NCBI RefSeq assembly: GCF_003958645.1
Contig: NZ_RXLO01000001.1
Location: 496,001-560,000 of the forward strand
Reading direction: 5' to 3'
Length of the DNA stretch: 64,000 bases
DNA from: Chitinophaga rhizosphaerae
GTDB taxonomy: Bacteria; Bacteroidota; Bacteroidia; Chitinophagales; Chitinophagaceae
The position numbers and the translations under genes are program-made. The notes beneath the pieces are model-generated. The model had not been told where the DNA came from, did no database searches, and saw only the letters and a program-made list of their open reading frames with translations. This document shows positions 34,849 through 43,336 of the stretch, piece by piece (position 1 is the stretch's first letter; each line of letters starts with the position of its first letter).

Positions 34849-35379
34849 ATGACATACCAGCAGGTGATCGACAGCAGTAAGGACATTTTCATCAAAAAGA
34901 CGAAAGATTACGGCACTTCCTGGCGCGTGCTGCGCCCCATTTCCATCGTAGACCAGATCTTCATCAAGGCCCAGCGCATCCGCACCATCCAGGAAACGGG
35001 GGTGCAGAAGGTAGCCGATGATATTGCGGGGGAATTCCGTGCCATTATTAATTATGGTGTCATCGCGCTCATTCAGTTGCAGCTGCCTTCGGACGATATT
35101 TATACCGACCTTCCCGCCGACCAGGTGTCGAAATTGTATGACGGACAGACCGCCTTCATCCGCACCGTCATGGAAGCCAAGAACCACGACTATGGCGAAG
35201 CCTGGCGCTCGATGAGCCAGGAATCGTTCGTAGACCTCATTCTCACCAAGCTCCTCCGCATCAAACAGATACTGCGCAACGATGGCAAGACCCTCATTTC
35301 CGAAGGGATCGACGCCAATTACGTAGACATCGTCAACTATGCCGTTTTCGCCCTCATCCTGCTTGAAGAAAAGCATTAA
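34849..35379 (+). CDS. DUF1599 protein with two tandem domain copies
   Basis: A 176-residue soluble protein made of two repeats of the DUF1599 domain (also named nucleotide modification associated domain 1). Copy one has KKTKDYGTSWRVLRPISIVD and KAQRIRTIQE; copy two has KNHDYGEAWRSMSQESFVDL and KLLRIKQILR. Both end with a NY.V.AL helix (IINYGVIALI, IVNYAVFALI). The family is predicted to act on nucleotides or modified bases, without a proven reaction. It starts a plus-strand set with the DoxX-type protein and the permease, divergent from folP. Confidence 0.9.
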   Translation: MTYQQVIDSSKDIFIKKTKDYGTSWRVLRPISIVDQIFIKAQRIRTIQETGVQKVADDIAGEFRAIINYGVIALIQLQLPSDDIYTDLPADQVSKLYDGQTAFIRTVMEAKNHDYGEAWRSMSQESFVDLILTKLLRIKQILRNDGKTLISEGIDANYVDIVNYAVFALILLEEKH

Positions 35380-35399
35380 CATTCCTATCTTTAACCACT

Positions 35400-36488
35400 A
35401 TGAAACCAATCATCACCATTTTTCGCATCATCGTAGGGATGCTGTTCATCTTTTCCGGACTGATCAAAGCCAACGATCCGCTTGGCCTCAGCTACAAGAT
35501 GGACGAGTTTTTTGAAGTGCTCCACCTGCACTTCATGATCCCCTTTTCCCTGGCCCTGTCCCTGATCATGAACGCTTTCGAGATCATCGCCGGTTTTGCC
35601 GTGCTCATCGGCTACCGCATGCGCTTTTTCTCGTTCCTGTTACTTTTGCTCATCATCTTCTTTACTTTCCTCACCGGCTTCGCGCTGTTCAGCGGCCTCA
35701 TCCGCGAATGCGGCTGCTTCGGCGACTGTATCAAGCTCACGGCCGAACAGTCGTTCTGGAAAGATATCATCCTCCTGGTGATGATCCTCGTGATCTTCAT
35801 CTTCAACAAGCGCATCCAGCCGCTGTTCCCTCCCAAATCCAACAACACCGTGATGATCTTCGCCGTGCTGTTCCCCATCGCCGTACAATGGTATGCGATG
35901 GCGCACCTCCCGATCGTGGATTGCCTGCCATACAAAGTCGGCAATAACATCATGGAAAAGATGAAAGCGCCCCCCGGTTCCACGCCCGACGTGTATGAAA
36001 CCGTGATGATCTATGAAAAAGACGGCAAGCAGCAGGAATACACGACGGAAAACTACCCCTGGCAGGATACCACCTGGAAGTTCGTGGACCGTAAAGACAA
36101 GCTGATCAAGAAAGGCAACGCCGAACCGCCGATCAAGGACTTCATCCTGAACGATTTCAACGGAAATAATATGAACAGGGCCGTGCTCACCGAACCGCTG
36201 CCCGTTTACCTCTTCCTCGTGCTCGACGTGAGCAAGGCCGGTAAAGGCTGGGAAGAAAGAATGAAAAAATACCAGCAGATGGCGACGGAAGGAAAAATCG
36301 TGCTGATGGGCGTAACCAGCTCCAGCCAGGAAGCCGTTGAACAGTTCAAGGCCAACCGCGGCATTACTTTCGAGTTCCTGCAGATGGACGGTACCGCCAT
36401 CAAAACGGCCGGCCGGAGCAATCCCTGCCTGCTGGTGCTCGAAAAAGGCACGATCAAGGCCAAATATCACCATAACGATATCCCGTAA
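35400..36488 (+). CDS. DoxX/MauE-like membrane protein with thioredoxin-like tail (BT_3928 family)
   Basis: A 362-residue protein. The N-terminal half has four to five transmembrane segments of DoxX/MauE type (FRIIVGMLFIFSGLIKANDPLG is the opening) and a cysteine cluster, RECGCFGDCIKL. After a further membrane segment, residues about 195-362 are soluble; DFILNDFNGNNM and the closing NPCLLVLEKGTIKAKYH look like a degenerate AhpC/thioredoxin domain without a CxxC active site. The layout matches the Bacteroidota family known as BT_3928, of unknown function but suggestive of redox work at the membrane. It is 20 bp after the DUF1599 gene and 5 bp before the permease. Confidence 0.82.
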   Translation: MKPIITIFRIIVGMLFIFSGLIKANDPLGLSYKMDEFFEVLHLHFMIPFSLALSLIMNAFEIIAGFAVLIGYRMRFFSFLLLLLIIFFTFLTGFALFSGLIRECGCFGDCIKLTAEQSFWKDIILLVMILVIFIFNKRIQPLFPPKSNNTVMIFAVLFPIAVQWYAMAHLPIVDCLPYKVGNNIMEKMKAPPGSTPDVYETVMIYEKDGKQQEYTTENYPWQDTTWKFVDRKDKLIKKGNAEPPIKDFILNDFNGNNMNRAVLTEPLPVYLFLVLDVSKAGKGWEERMKKYQQMATEGKIVLMGVTSSSQEAVEQFKANRGITFEFLQMDGTAIKTAGRSNPCLLVLEKGTIKAKYHHNDIP

Positions 36489-36493
36489 GCAAT

Positions 36494-37546
36494 ATGCTGC
36501 GATTCCTTTTCCGCAAAACCGGCTATGGCCTGCTCGTGCTCTTCGGGGTCGTGAGCATCGTCTTCTTGCTGTTCAACGTACTCCCGGCCGACCCGGCCCG
36601 GATGACGCTCGGGCAGCGGACGGACGTGGCCAGCCTGGAAAACGTGCGGAAGGAATTGCATTTGGACAAACCGGTGGGCGTACAGTTCCTGTATTATTTA
36701 CATGACCTGTCGCCCATCGGCGTTTTATCTGCCGCCGAATTGCAGGAAATGCCCGCCCTACGGCTATTTTCAGTGGGCGACGGCGCTTTCGTCATCAAAA
36801 CGCCTAATCTCCGCCGCAGTTACCAAAGCAAGAAGCCTGTTTGGGAGATCCTCACGGAAGCGCTTCCGGGAACGCTGGTGCTGGCGCTGGCCGCGATGCT
36901 CTTCGCTACCGTGGTGGGCATCGGGCTGGGGGTGCTGTCTGCCGTGAAGCAAAACACCTGGATGGATACGGGCGCCGTGTTCGCCAGCGTAACGGGGATT
37001 TCGGCGCCGTCGTTTTTCGCAGGGATCGTGCTGGCTTACCTTTTCGGTTTTGTATTGGCCGGCTGGACGGGGCTCCATATGACGGGGAGCCTTTACGACA
37101 TCGATCCTTTCCGGGGCAGGGTGCTGAACCTCCGGAACCTGGTGCTGCCCGCGCTGACGCTGGGTATCCGGCCGCTGGCCATCATCGTGCAGCTCACCCG
37201 CGGCGCCATGCTGGATGTGCTGAACCAGGATTACATCCGGACCGCCTATGCCAAAGGGCTCCGCCGACGGACGGTCCTTTTCCGCCACGCCCTCCGCAAC
37301 GCCCTCAACCCCGTGATCACCGCCATCACCGGCTGGTTCGCCGAACTCCTGGCCGGGGCGTTTTTCGTGGAATATATCTTCGGATGGAAAGGAATAGGCA
37401 AAGTGACGGTAGACGCGCTGGAGAAATTCGATTTCCCCGTGGTGATGGGTGCCGTCCTGTTCACCGCCGGCATTTTCGTGATCATCAACCTGCTGGCCGA
37501 CCTGCTATACAGCGCCATCGATCCCCGCATTCGTTTAACCACCTGA
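36494..37546 (+). CDS. ABC transporter permease of DppB type, without partner subunits
   Basis: A 350-residue inner-membrane protein with the DppB/OppB pattern: a first helix (YGLLVLFGVVSIVFLLFNVL), ADPARM and the relation KELHLDKPVGVQFLYYL. The core has five more helices, with the coupling-loop sequence YIRTAYAKGLRRRTVLFRHALRNALNP and an EAA-type region. Peptide or nickel transporters of this class need a DppC permease, ATPases and a binding protein, and none are encoded nearby. It starts 5 bp after the BT_3928-type gene. Confidence 0.88.
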   Translation: MLRFLFRKTGYGLLVLFGVVSIVFLLFNVLPADPARMTLGQRTDVASLENVRKELHLDKPVGVQFLYYLHDLSPIGVLSAAELQEMPALRLFSVGDGAFVIKTPNLRRSYQSKKPVWEILTEALPGTLVLALAAMLFATVVGIGLGVLSAVKQNTWMDTGAVFASVTGISAPSFFAGIVLAYLFGFVLAGWTGLHMTGSLYDIDPFRGRVLNLRNLVLPALTLGIRPLAIIVQLTRGAMLDVLNQDYIRTAYAKGLRRRTVLFRHALRNALNPVITAITGWFAELLAGAFFVEYIFGWKGIGKVTVDALEKFDFPVVMGAVLFTAGIFVIINLLADLLYSAIDPRIRLTT

Positions 37547-37577
37547 TAATCAGCATCGGAAAAATTTTTTCCTCTTA

Positions 37578-37621
37578 TTTTGTAACAAACGTATTTGGCA
37601 GTCGTCTTCTTTTTGTAACAA
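37578..37621. repeat. Two copies of TTTTGTAACAA upstream of the sigma factor gene
   Basis: The 11-base word TTTTGTAACAA occurs at 37578-37588 and again at 37611-37621, 33 bp apart (about three helical turns), in the same orientation. The first copy contains the -35 part of the proposed ECF promoter. Confidence 0.75.
37581..37606 (+). promoter_or_regulatory. ECF-type promoter, likely autoregulated
   Basis: TGTAACA (37581-37587) and CGTC (37603-37606) are separated by 15 nt. This is the usual layout of promoters read by ECF sigma factors (AAC-containing -35, CGT-containing -10). The sigma factor gene starts 54 nt downstream, so autoregulation is likely. Confidence 0.6.
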
Positions 37622-37660
37622 CGAAGGAACCGCCTCCTTCTGCCATTCTAAAATAAACGC

Positions 37661-38176
37661 ATGACATCCAGCGCATTTCAATCCCTCATCATACCGTACA
37701 GGCAAAAGCTCTACTGCTTTGCGTTCCGCCTGCTCGGTAATGAGGAGGATGCGAAGGATGTGGTCCAGGACTGCTTTATCCGGGTTTGGAACAGTCGCGA
37801 CAAGATGCCCGAGCTTCAAAGCCTCGAAGCCTGGTGCATGCGCATTACGCGCAACCTGGCGCTCGACCGGCTGAAGAGCCGCAAGTATCGTGTTACCGAC
37901 GACCTGGACAGGGCCGGCGAAGTGCCGTCCGTGCATCAAACGCCTCATCAGCACGCCGAAAAAAGTGATGTGATGCGGAGGGTGCACGGGGCCATCGCCA
38001 AATTGCCGGAGAAATACCGGACCGTTTTGCGGCTCCGGGATATGGACGGGCTGAGTTACCAGGAGATCGCCGACATGCTCGAAATCGGGCTGCCGGAAGT
38101 AAAAATCAATCTGCATCGCGCCCGTAAACAGGTGCGGGAGCAGCTACAAAACCTGCAAGTGTATGGAATACAATGA
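37661..38176 (+). CDS. ECF-type RNA polymerase sigma factor
   Basis: A 171-residue sigma-70 family protein with only regions 2 and 4. Region 2 contains AFRLLGNEEDAKDVVQDCFIR and the DNA-melting segment SLEAWCMRITRNLALD. Region 4 contains LPEKYRTVLRLRDMDGLSYQ and the recognition helix EIADMLEIGLPEVKINLHRA. It overlaps the next gene by 14 bp, so it is co-expressed with its probable anti-sigma factor and two DUF4252 genes. Confidence 0.94.
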   Translation: MTSSAFQSLIIPYRQKLYCFAFRLLGNEEDAKDVVQDCFIRVWNSRDKMPELQSLEAWCMRITRNLALDRLKSRKYRVTDDLDRAGEVPSVHQTPHQHAEKSDVMRRVHGAIAKLPEKYRTVLRLRDMDGLSYQEIADMLEIGLPEVKINLHRARKQVREQLQNLQVYGIQ

Positions 38177-38666
38177 CATCAGGGCCCTGCTGAACAAGTA
38201 TTGGGCCTGCGAGAGCACGGAAGCGGAAGAAGCGGAGCTGCGCGTTTTTTACGCCGGCCATGAAGGAACGTTGCCCGCAGACCTCCAGGAAGCCGCCCCG
38301 CTGTTCCGGTATTATCATGATTGCAGCGACATACCGGAAATGCCGGAACTGTTCACCGACCGCCCGGCACCGTGGGACGAACCGCAGCAGGCCTCCATTA
38401 TCCGGTCTATCACCCAGGGATGGATGAAATACGCCGCCGCCGTGCTCGTGGCCGCAGGAATGCTGTATTCGGCAGACAGTTTCCGCGACAAACGGACGTC
38501 GGAAGACCTCGCTTTCCGCGATACCTTCTCCGATCCCAAACTGGCTTACCAGCAAACGCAGCGCGCCCTTCAGCTGCTGTCCAAAAACCTGAACAGGGGC
38601 AAATCGCAAATGGAAAAGATCGCCTATTTCAATGAGGCCACAGACCTCGTGACGGGCAAAAACTAA
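38163..38666 (+). CDS. Probable membrane anti-sigma factor
   Basis: A 167-residue protein with an N-terminal cytosolic part (MEYNDIRALLNKYWACESTE, EEAELRVFYAG), one transmembrane segment near residues 90-105 (MKYAAAVLVAAGMLYSA) and a periplasmic tail of about 60 residues. The N-terminus resembles the opening of FecR-type and other Bacteroidota anti-sigma proteins (IxxLLxKYxxxxxTxEEExxL), but no FecR domain follows. The 14-bp overlap with the sigma gene supports the role. Confidence 0.78.
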   Translation: MEYNDIRALLNKYWACESTEAEEAELRVFYAGHEGTLPADLQEAAPLFRYYHDCSDIPEMPELFTDRPAPWDEPQQASIIRSITQGWMKYAAAVLVAAGMLYSADSFRDKRTSEDLAFRDTFSDPKLAYQQTQRALQLLSKNLNRGKSQMEKIAYFNEATDLVTGKN

Positions 38667-38716
38667 GGCCATTCAAAAACCAATATAACCTTGATTGATT
38701 CTTTAATTCAACGCAC

Positions 38717-39268
38717 ATGAAACGTCTCATTCCACTGGTCGCCTTACTATGCCTCTTGTGCAGCAGCCAGCTGGCCGTTGCGCAATCCACCATCGACAAG
38801 TTCTTCCAGAAGTATCAGAACGACAATTCCTTCACCGTCATCAACATCACGCCGAAAATGTTTTCCATGTTTTCGAAAGTGAGCTCCGATGACCCGGACG
38901 CCAGGAAGGTAATGACGCTGGCCAGCAAACTGAAAGGCCTGCGCATCCTGATCAAGGAAGACACCAAAGATGGCCAGCGCCTCTACCGCGAAGCCGCCCA
39001 GTTCCTGACCAACGGCATGGAAGAATTGATGAGCCTGCGCGACAAGGACACCGACCTCAAATTCATGGTCCGCGAAAACGCCAAAGGCAACGTAGCGGAA
39101 CTGGTGATGCTGGTCGGCAGTACCAACGAATTCCTCGCGCTGCTGCTCATGGGAGACTTCTCCATCGAAGAGCTCTCCGACATCGCCGGAAGCATGAACA
39201 TCGACGGTTTCGAGAACCTCGGCAAGCTCGACACCAAAGGTCCCAAGGGACCGAAAGGCAAAAAATGA
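38717..39268 (+). CDS. DUF4252 protein with collagen-like basic C-terminus
   Basis: A 183-residue exported protein; the signal peptide ends SSQLAVAQ. The DUF4252 domain covers about residues 25-165 (STIDKFFQKYQNDNSFTVIN, ITPKMFSMFSKV, LVMLVGSTNEFLALLLMGDF). It ends in KGPKGPKGKK, a short Gly-Pro-Lys run that is unusual for the family. DUF4252 proteins are commonly found behind ECF sigma factors in Bacteroidota, with no known activity. Confidence 0.87.
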   Translation: MKRLIPLVALLCLLCSSQLAVAQSTIDKFFQKYQNDNSFTVINITPKMFSMFSKVSSDDPDARKVMTLASKLKGLRILIKEDTKDGQRLYREAAQFLTNGMEELMSLRDKDTDLKFMVRENAKGNVAELVMLVGSTNEFLALLLMGDFSIEELSDIAGSMNIDGFENLGKLDTKGPKGPKGKK

Positions 39269-39344
39269 CCGTACCGGACAAGCCGCCGTCCTCCATCCGC
39301 GGCCGCTTTTCCATTTTCCATCCTTTACCCGAAAAAATCCTTCC

Positions 39345-39872
39345 ATGATCCGCACCCTGATTATCGCCATTACCTGCATCCTGTTTGCCACCACCGCCAG
39401 CGCACAGCGTAAAACGCTCCGCCACTTTATGGTACAGCATTACGACGTGGCATCCACCCAAAAAATAGGACTGGGCTTCCTCACATTCCGCGTAGTGAGC
39501 TGGTTCATCCCCGACCGGGCTTTCGACGGCAAGATGAAAGACATCAAATGGGCATTGAAAAAAGTAAGAAAGGCCAGATTTTACGCGCTCGAAATGGATT
39601 ACGGCGTATTCTCCACCGAAACGGTGATGGGCCTGCGCCAAGCGCTGGAACAAAACAATAAATTCGAATTACTGGCGGAAGTCCGTCACGAAAACGCCAA
39701 CATCCACCTGCTCAGCAACGGCAGGAACGAAGACAGGATCGATAATTTAGTGGTATTGGTGCAGGAAGACGGAGAAATGATAATGCTGCACCTGCGTACC
39801 CGCCTGACGATGGACGATATTACCCGCATCGTCAACACCGTAGCCGACGAAGTTAAGCTCGCCGGCCGCTAA
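39345..39872 (+). CDS. Second DUF4252-type exported protein
   Basis: A 175-residue protein with a signal peptide (IIAITCILFATTASAQ) and a divergent DUF4252 domain (TLRHFMVQHYDVASTQKIGLG, KKVRKARFYALEMD, LVVLVQEDGEMIMLHLRTRL). Length and secondary-structure pattern match the preceding gene, so the two probably arose by duplication and diverged. It is the last gene of the sigma operon and overlaps the convergent DUF721 gene by 4 bp. Confidence 0.82.
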   Translation: MIRTLIIAITCILFATTASAQRKTLRHFMVQHYDVASTQKIGLGFLTFRVVSWFIPDRAFDGKMKDIKWALKKVRKARFYALEMDYGVFSTETVMGLRQALEQNNKFELLAEVRHENANIHLLSNGRNEDRIDNLVVLVQEDGEMIMLHLRTRLTMDDITRIVNTVADEVKLAGR

Positions 39873-40156
39873 CGGATAATTACTTCCGTCACGACTTTTT
39901 CCCCCAGCATTTCATTTACCAGCCCGGCGATCCGGTCTTTGGAATAATTCAGTTCCTGCTTGAGGGGCGCTACGCTCGTCACGATCACCAGCTTGCCATC
40001 GTAGAGGTGCACGCTTTCGGTGTATCTCGCGATCGTTTTACCGACCACCTGCTCCCAGTTTTCCTGGATACGCACTTCCATGAGGCGCGGTTTGAGCTTG
40101 CTTTTGTTGAGATACTCCCGCAGGGCGTCGCCCATGCTGACAAGGTTGTTTCGCAT
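39869..40156 (-). CDS. DUF721 domain protein (DciA-like)
   Basis: A 95-residue protein with the DUF721 pattern: LREYLNKSKLKPRLMEVRIQ, ENWEQVVGKTIARYTE, DGKLVIVTSVAPLKQELNY and a C-terminal strand KVVTEVIIR. The family includes DciA, the ancestral loader of the replicative helicase, and in Bacteroidota the short form is usually near replication or housekeeping genes. A perfect -7 element sits only 4 nt upstream of the ATG. Confidence 0.88.
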   Translation of the reverse strand: MRNNLVSMGDALREYLNKSKLKPRLMEVRIQENWEQVVGKTIARYTESVHLYDGKLVIVTSVAPLKQELNYSKDRIAGLVNEMLGEKVVTEVIIR

Positions 40157-40160
40157 AGCG

Positions 40161-40168
40161 CAAATGTA
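40161..40168 (-). promoter_or_regulatory. -7 promoter element of the DUF721 gene
   Basis: TACATTTG on the minus strand is a perfect TAnnTTTG match. It ends 4 nt before the start codon, so the transcript would be leaderless if this promoter is used. Confidence 0.45.
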
Positions 40169-40172
40169 GGGA

Positions 40173-40610
40173 TTAATTTTCAGGGATCAGTCCATGTTCG
40201 CGCAGCACTTGCTTTTCATCGCCGGTTATATACGCAAATATTTTGAGCGCTCCCGACGCCGATGTGAGCAGGTACCACACATCAAATTCGATCTCAATCG
40301 TTTGGCCGCCTTTATCGTAAGCGGAATCCCAATGCACTTTTACCAGGAAATGCTGCTCATTAATTTCAGTCACATCCAGCCCGGCAACACGCATCCTTTT
40401 GGTACCGATCTTCCGGTAGAACGCGTTGCCTTCCGGGACGGCTTTCAGGAAGGATTCGTCGTTTGGGCCACCTATTACCCCGCGGGCCGACGATTCCACG
40501 AAATAATCGGCGAACGCGGCCGCCATGGCTTTTGGATCCTCGTTACGGCCCTGCACACCGTCGTTAAACCGATGTTCGTATGCCTGGAAGAATTCCTTAA
40601 TCTTATCCAT
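40173..40610 (-). CDS. NTF2-like (SnoaL-type) small protein
   Basis: A 145-residue soluble protein. The helix-rich start (KIKEFFQAYEHRFNDG, AMAAAFADYFVESS) followed by a curved sheet (RVAGLDVTEINEQHFLVKVHWDS, IEIEFDVWYLL) is the NTF2/SnoaL fold found in isomerases, dehydratases and ligand-binding proteins. Active-site residues are not evident. It is upstream of and co-directional with the DUF721 gene, 16 bp away. Confidence 0.7.
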   Translation of the reverse strand: MDKIKEFFQAYEHRFNDGVQGRNEDPKAMAAAFADYFVESSARGVIGGPNDESFLKAVPEGNAFYRKIGTKRMRVAGLDVTEINEQHFLVKVHWDSAYDKGGQTIEIEFDVWYLLTSASGALKIFAYITGDEKQVLREHGLIPEN

Positions 40611-40722
40611 ATACCAGCGTTTTCCGAAGCGTCACAATATTCGGGCCATGGGCCCGGTTATCGAGCTGAAAATACGGTTCCGGCGGATAGGAAACCTTCG
40701 GAACTTTGCGTAAATTCCTGTC

Positions 40723-41661
40723 ATGAAGCATCTATTTGTTCCCCTCTTACTGCTGACCGGCCTGCAGGCCGTGGCACAGCAATCACCCGCCAAATTCACG
40801 CTGGACGTACGTTACCTGATTTCGCTCCCCGATGGGTACAGCACGGATTCCACCGGCAAATGGCCATTGCTGATCTTTCTGCACGGGTCCGGCGAAAGCG
40901 GGACCAATCTCGATAAGGTGAAAGCGCACGGGCCGCCGAAGCTCGTGGAAGCGGGGAAGAAATTCCCGGTCATCATCGTTTCTCCCCAATCCGACTTCGG
41001 AGGGTGGGACGCGGGCATCCTCCAGCGGCTGATCCACGACCTTAAAACCCGTTACCGGGTAGATGCGGACCGGGTGTACATGACGGGCCTCAGCATGGGG
41101 GGTTACGGCACCTGGGAATACGCCTCCCGGTTCGCCGGCGACCTGGCGGCCATTGTGCCCATCTGTGGCGGCGGCCGGCCGGAAGACGCCTGGAAGATGC
41201 GATACCTGCCCACCTGGTGTTTCCATGGCGGGAAAGACAATGTAGTGCTCCCCAGCCAAAGCGCCGATATGATCAATGCCCTGAAACCTTACCAGCCCGG
41301 CGTGAAATTCACGGTGTACCCGGATGCGGGGCACGACAGCTGGACGGAAGCCTACAACAGCGACAGCCTGTGGACGTGGCTGCTGGCACAGCGCCGCCAC
41401 GAGTTCAAACCCGTGCCCGTGGCGCCGGCCATACTGGCGAAACATGCAGGTATATACGTCCGCGGCGAGCGCGATACCGTAGTGATCACACCAGCCGAAA
41501 ACTCCCTGCAATTACAGGCCGGCCGGGGCAAGGAAACATTGAAACCTGCGTCGGAAACGGTTTTCTACTGGATGGAAAAAACACCGGTGGATATCATTTT
41601 CAATAAAGAAGGCTTCCTTTTCCGCGGCCGGCTACAGGAGCAGTACAAAAAGGTGAAGTAG
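40723..41661 (+). CDS. Exported carboxylesterase/prolyl-oligopeptidase-like hydrolase
   Basis: A 312-residue protein with a signal peptide (LFVPLLLLTGLQAVAQ) and an alpha/beta hydrolase domain. Visible are PLLIFLHGSGESGTN (oxyanion region), the nucleophile elbow MTGLSMGGYGTW, HGGKDNVV with the probable acid and DAGHDSWTEAY with the probable histidine. The last 80 residues (AILAKHAGIYVRGERDTVVIT onward) form a small beta domain like those appended to other Bacteroidota esterases. Substrate unknown; phospholipase/carboxylesterase and feruloyl-esterase-like roles are both possible. Confidence 0.85.
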   Translation: MKHLFVPLLLLTGLQAVAQQSPAKFTLDVRYLISLPDGYSTDSTGKWPLLIFLHGSGESGTNLDKVKAHGPPKLVEAGKKFPVIIVSPQSDFGGWDAGILQRLIHDLKTRYRVDADRVYMTGLSMGGYGTWEYASRFAGDLAAIVPICGGGRPEDAWKMRYLPTWCFHGGKDNVVLPSQSADMINALKPYQPGVKFTVYPDAGHDSWTEAYNSDSLWTWLLAQRRHEFKPVPVAPAILAKHAGIYVRGERDTVVITPAENSLQLQAGRGKETLKPASETVFYWMEKTPVDIIFNKEGFLFRGRLQEQYKKVK

Positions 41662-41663
41662 CG

Positions 41664-42437
41664 TTATTCCAGTTTTCCGATGTAAAGGCGCGTGGTGTAC
41701 ATGAATTTCACCATGCCGTTGTGCGCGTATCGCGCAAACAGTTCTTCCAGCTCGCTCATCATGGGAGCGTAAAGCGCGTGCCCGGGCTGTGGCGCGTAGG
41801 AAGCAGACAGCAACCTGCCCTTGAGGCCCTGCAGATCGAGCTGCTGCGCGTTGCGAAAAACGTGGGCGCTGTACACGGCGGGGGAGAAGAAGGCCGACAG
41901 TTGGGCGGGCCCTACGTTCCGGTGATTGGTTTCCCGGTAATCGACGGCGTATTTCTGGAGGAGGGATTCGTAGGCTTTTCCCAGTTCGTCTTGCAGATCG
42001 CGCTCGTTCCACATGAGCACCGTACAGGCGCCGGGCTTGCCGATCCGCAGGAATTCGCTGCGCGCCGCGCTGCCGTGGAACCAGTGAAATGCCTGGGCGG
42101 CCACGATCAGGTCGGCCGAGGCGCCGGGCAGGGTGGTTTTCTCCGCTGTTCCCGCCACCGCGCGAAACCCGGGATAACCGTGTAGCAGCCGCTCGGAAGC
42201 CTCCCGCATATCTGCATTCGGCTCTATGGCGAATACCGTATTCCCGTTTTCGAGGAACGGCATGCAGGAAATCCCCGTGCCAGAGCCGATATCGGCTACC
42301 ACGGCGTCTTTCGTAAGACATGCTTCCTGCTCCAGGCAGGTGATGATGGCATGCGGATAATGTGGCCGGTACTTGATGTAATGTTCAGCCCTTCCGCTGA
42401 ACCGTTCGGTGTTTTTCATATGCAATGGTTGTTCCAT
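41664..42437 (-). CDS. Class I SAM-dependent methyltransferase
   Basis: A 257-residue cytosolic enzyme. The SAM-binding motif is VVADIGSGTGISC, followed by the acidic residue in VFAIEPNADM and the motif ASADLIVAAQAFHWF. The RFSGRAEHYIKYRPHYP start and AQAFHWF place it with the methyltransferase 11 (UbiE/COQ5-like) group that methylates small molecules. It is convergent with the esterase gene (2 bp between the stops). Confidence 0.88.
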   Translation of the reverse strand: MEQPLHMKNTERFSGRAEHYIKYRPHYPHAIITCLEQEACLTKDAVVADIGSGTGISCMPFLENGNTVFAIEPNADMREASERLLHGYPGFRAVAGTAEKTTLPGASADLIVAAQAFHWFHGSAARSEFLRIGKPGACTVLMWNERDLQDELGKAYESLLQKYAVDYRETNHRNVGPAQLSAFFSPAVYSAHVFRNAQQLDLQGLKGRLLSASYAPQPGHALYAPMMSELEELFARYAHNGMVKFMYTTRLYIGKLE

Positions 42438-42568
42438 GGGTTACATGTCTAATGTCAAGATTATCATTATCATGCCAAAATTTCCCCAAATGAATCTACA
42501 CTAACAAATAAAAGTACCAGTTGTTTGCTGTAATATTATAACAACATCTGTTTTTTTACATTTCCGCC

Positions 42569-43336
42569 ATGAAAAAAATTTGCATCTGCTTCGGTATCCT
42601 GTTGACTTTCACCCGCGTCAGCGCGCAGTCCGACGCCGTGATAGCCGACCTTATCCTTCAAAAAGACAGTTTATTCTGGAAAGCGTATAATAGTTGTGAT
42701 CTCGCGGCGATGAAGACTTTCTTCAGTTCAGATCTCGAATTTTACCACGACAAAGGCGGTCTCTCGTTTGGGGTGGATAAAATGGTGAAGAACTTTGGGG
42801 AAGGGCCCTGCAATCCCAAAGGCGATTACCGCCTGCTGCGCGAAGCTGTGCCAGGGTCCGTTAAAGTGTACGCCTTGCGACAGGCAGATACGGTTTATGG
42901 CGCCATCATCCACGGCAGTCATTACTTCAGCATCGTGAAAAACGGGCAAACGCGCCGCGACGGGCTGGCGCAGTTCACGCATGTCTGGATGAAAAAAGGA
43001 GGTTGGAAAATGACGCGCGTCCTCAGTTTCGACCATGGACCGGCGCCTTACGACAATGGCAGGAAGATCGTGGAATTGACGGCAAAGCAACTGGAAAGCT
43101 GCACGGGCACTTTCAAAGGCCCGCAAACGACGCTGGTTTTCACGGCAGGGAATAATATGCTGATCATGCAAACACCCAAAAACACCGTCAATTTATACCC
43201 GCAATCTGCCGATATATTTTTCATGAAAGAAGCAGACCTCACGTTTACTTTTTCCCGCGATGCAGCAGGCCGGCCGGTGAAGCTCGAAGTCCATCAAAAG
43301 GGCGAGCTCGCCGAAACACTTACGCCGCAGCGTTAA
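42569..43336 (+). CDS. Exported DUF4440/NTF2-like protein
   Basis: A 255-residue protein with a signal peptide (ICICFGILLTFTRVSAQ). Residues about 22-145 form a DUF4440-type NTF2 fold (LILQKDSLFWKAYNSCDLAA, FFSSDLEFYHDKGG, GLAQFTHVWMKKGGWKMTRVLSFDH). Residues about 165-255 form a separate beta domain of the type added to beta-lactamase-like and esterase proteins (LESCTGTFKGPQTTLVFTAG). Function unknown. It overlaps the convergent DoxX gene by 4 bp. Confidence 0.8.
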   Translation: MKKICICFGILLTFTRVSAQSDAVIADLILQKDSLFWKAYNSCDLAAMKTFFSSDLEFYHDKGGLSFGVDKMVKNFGEGPCNPKGDYRLLREAVPGSVKVYALRQADTVYGAIIHGSHYFSIVKNGQTRRDGLAQFTHVWMKKGGWKMTRVLSFDHGPAPYDNGRKIVELTAKQLESCTGTFKGPQTTLVFTAGNNMLIMQTPKNTVNLYPQSADIFFMKEADLTFTFSRDAAGRPVKLEVHQKGELAETLTPQR

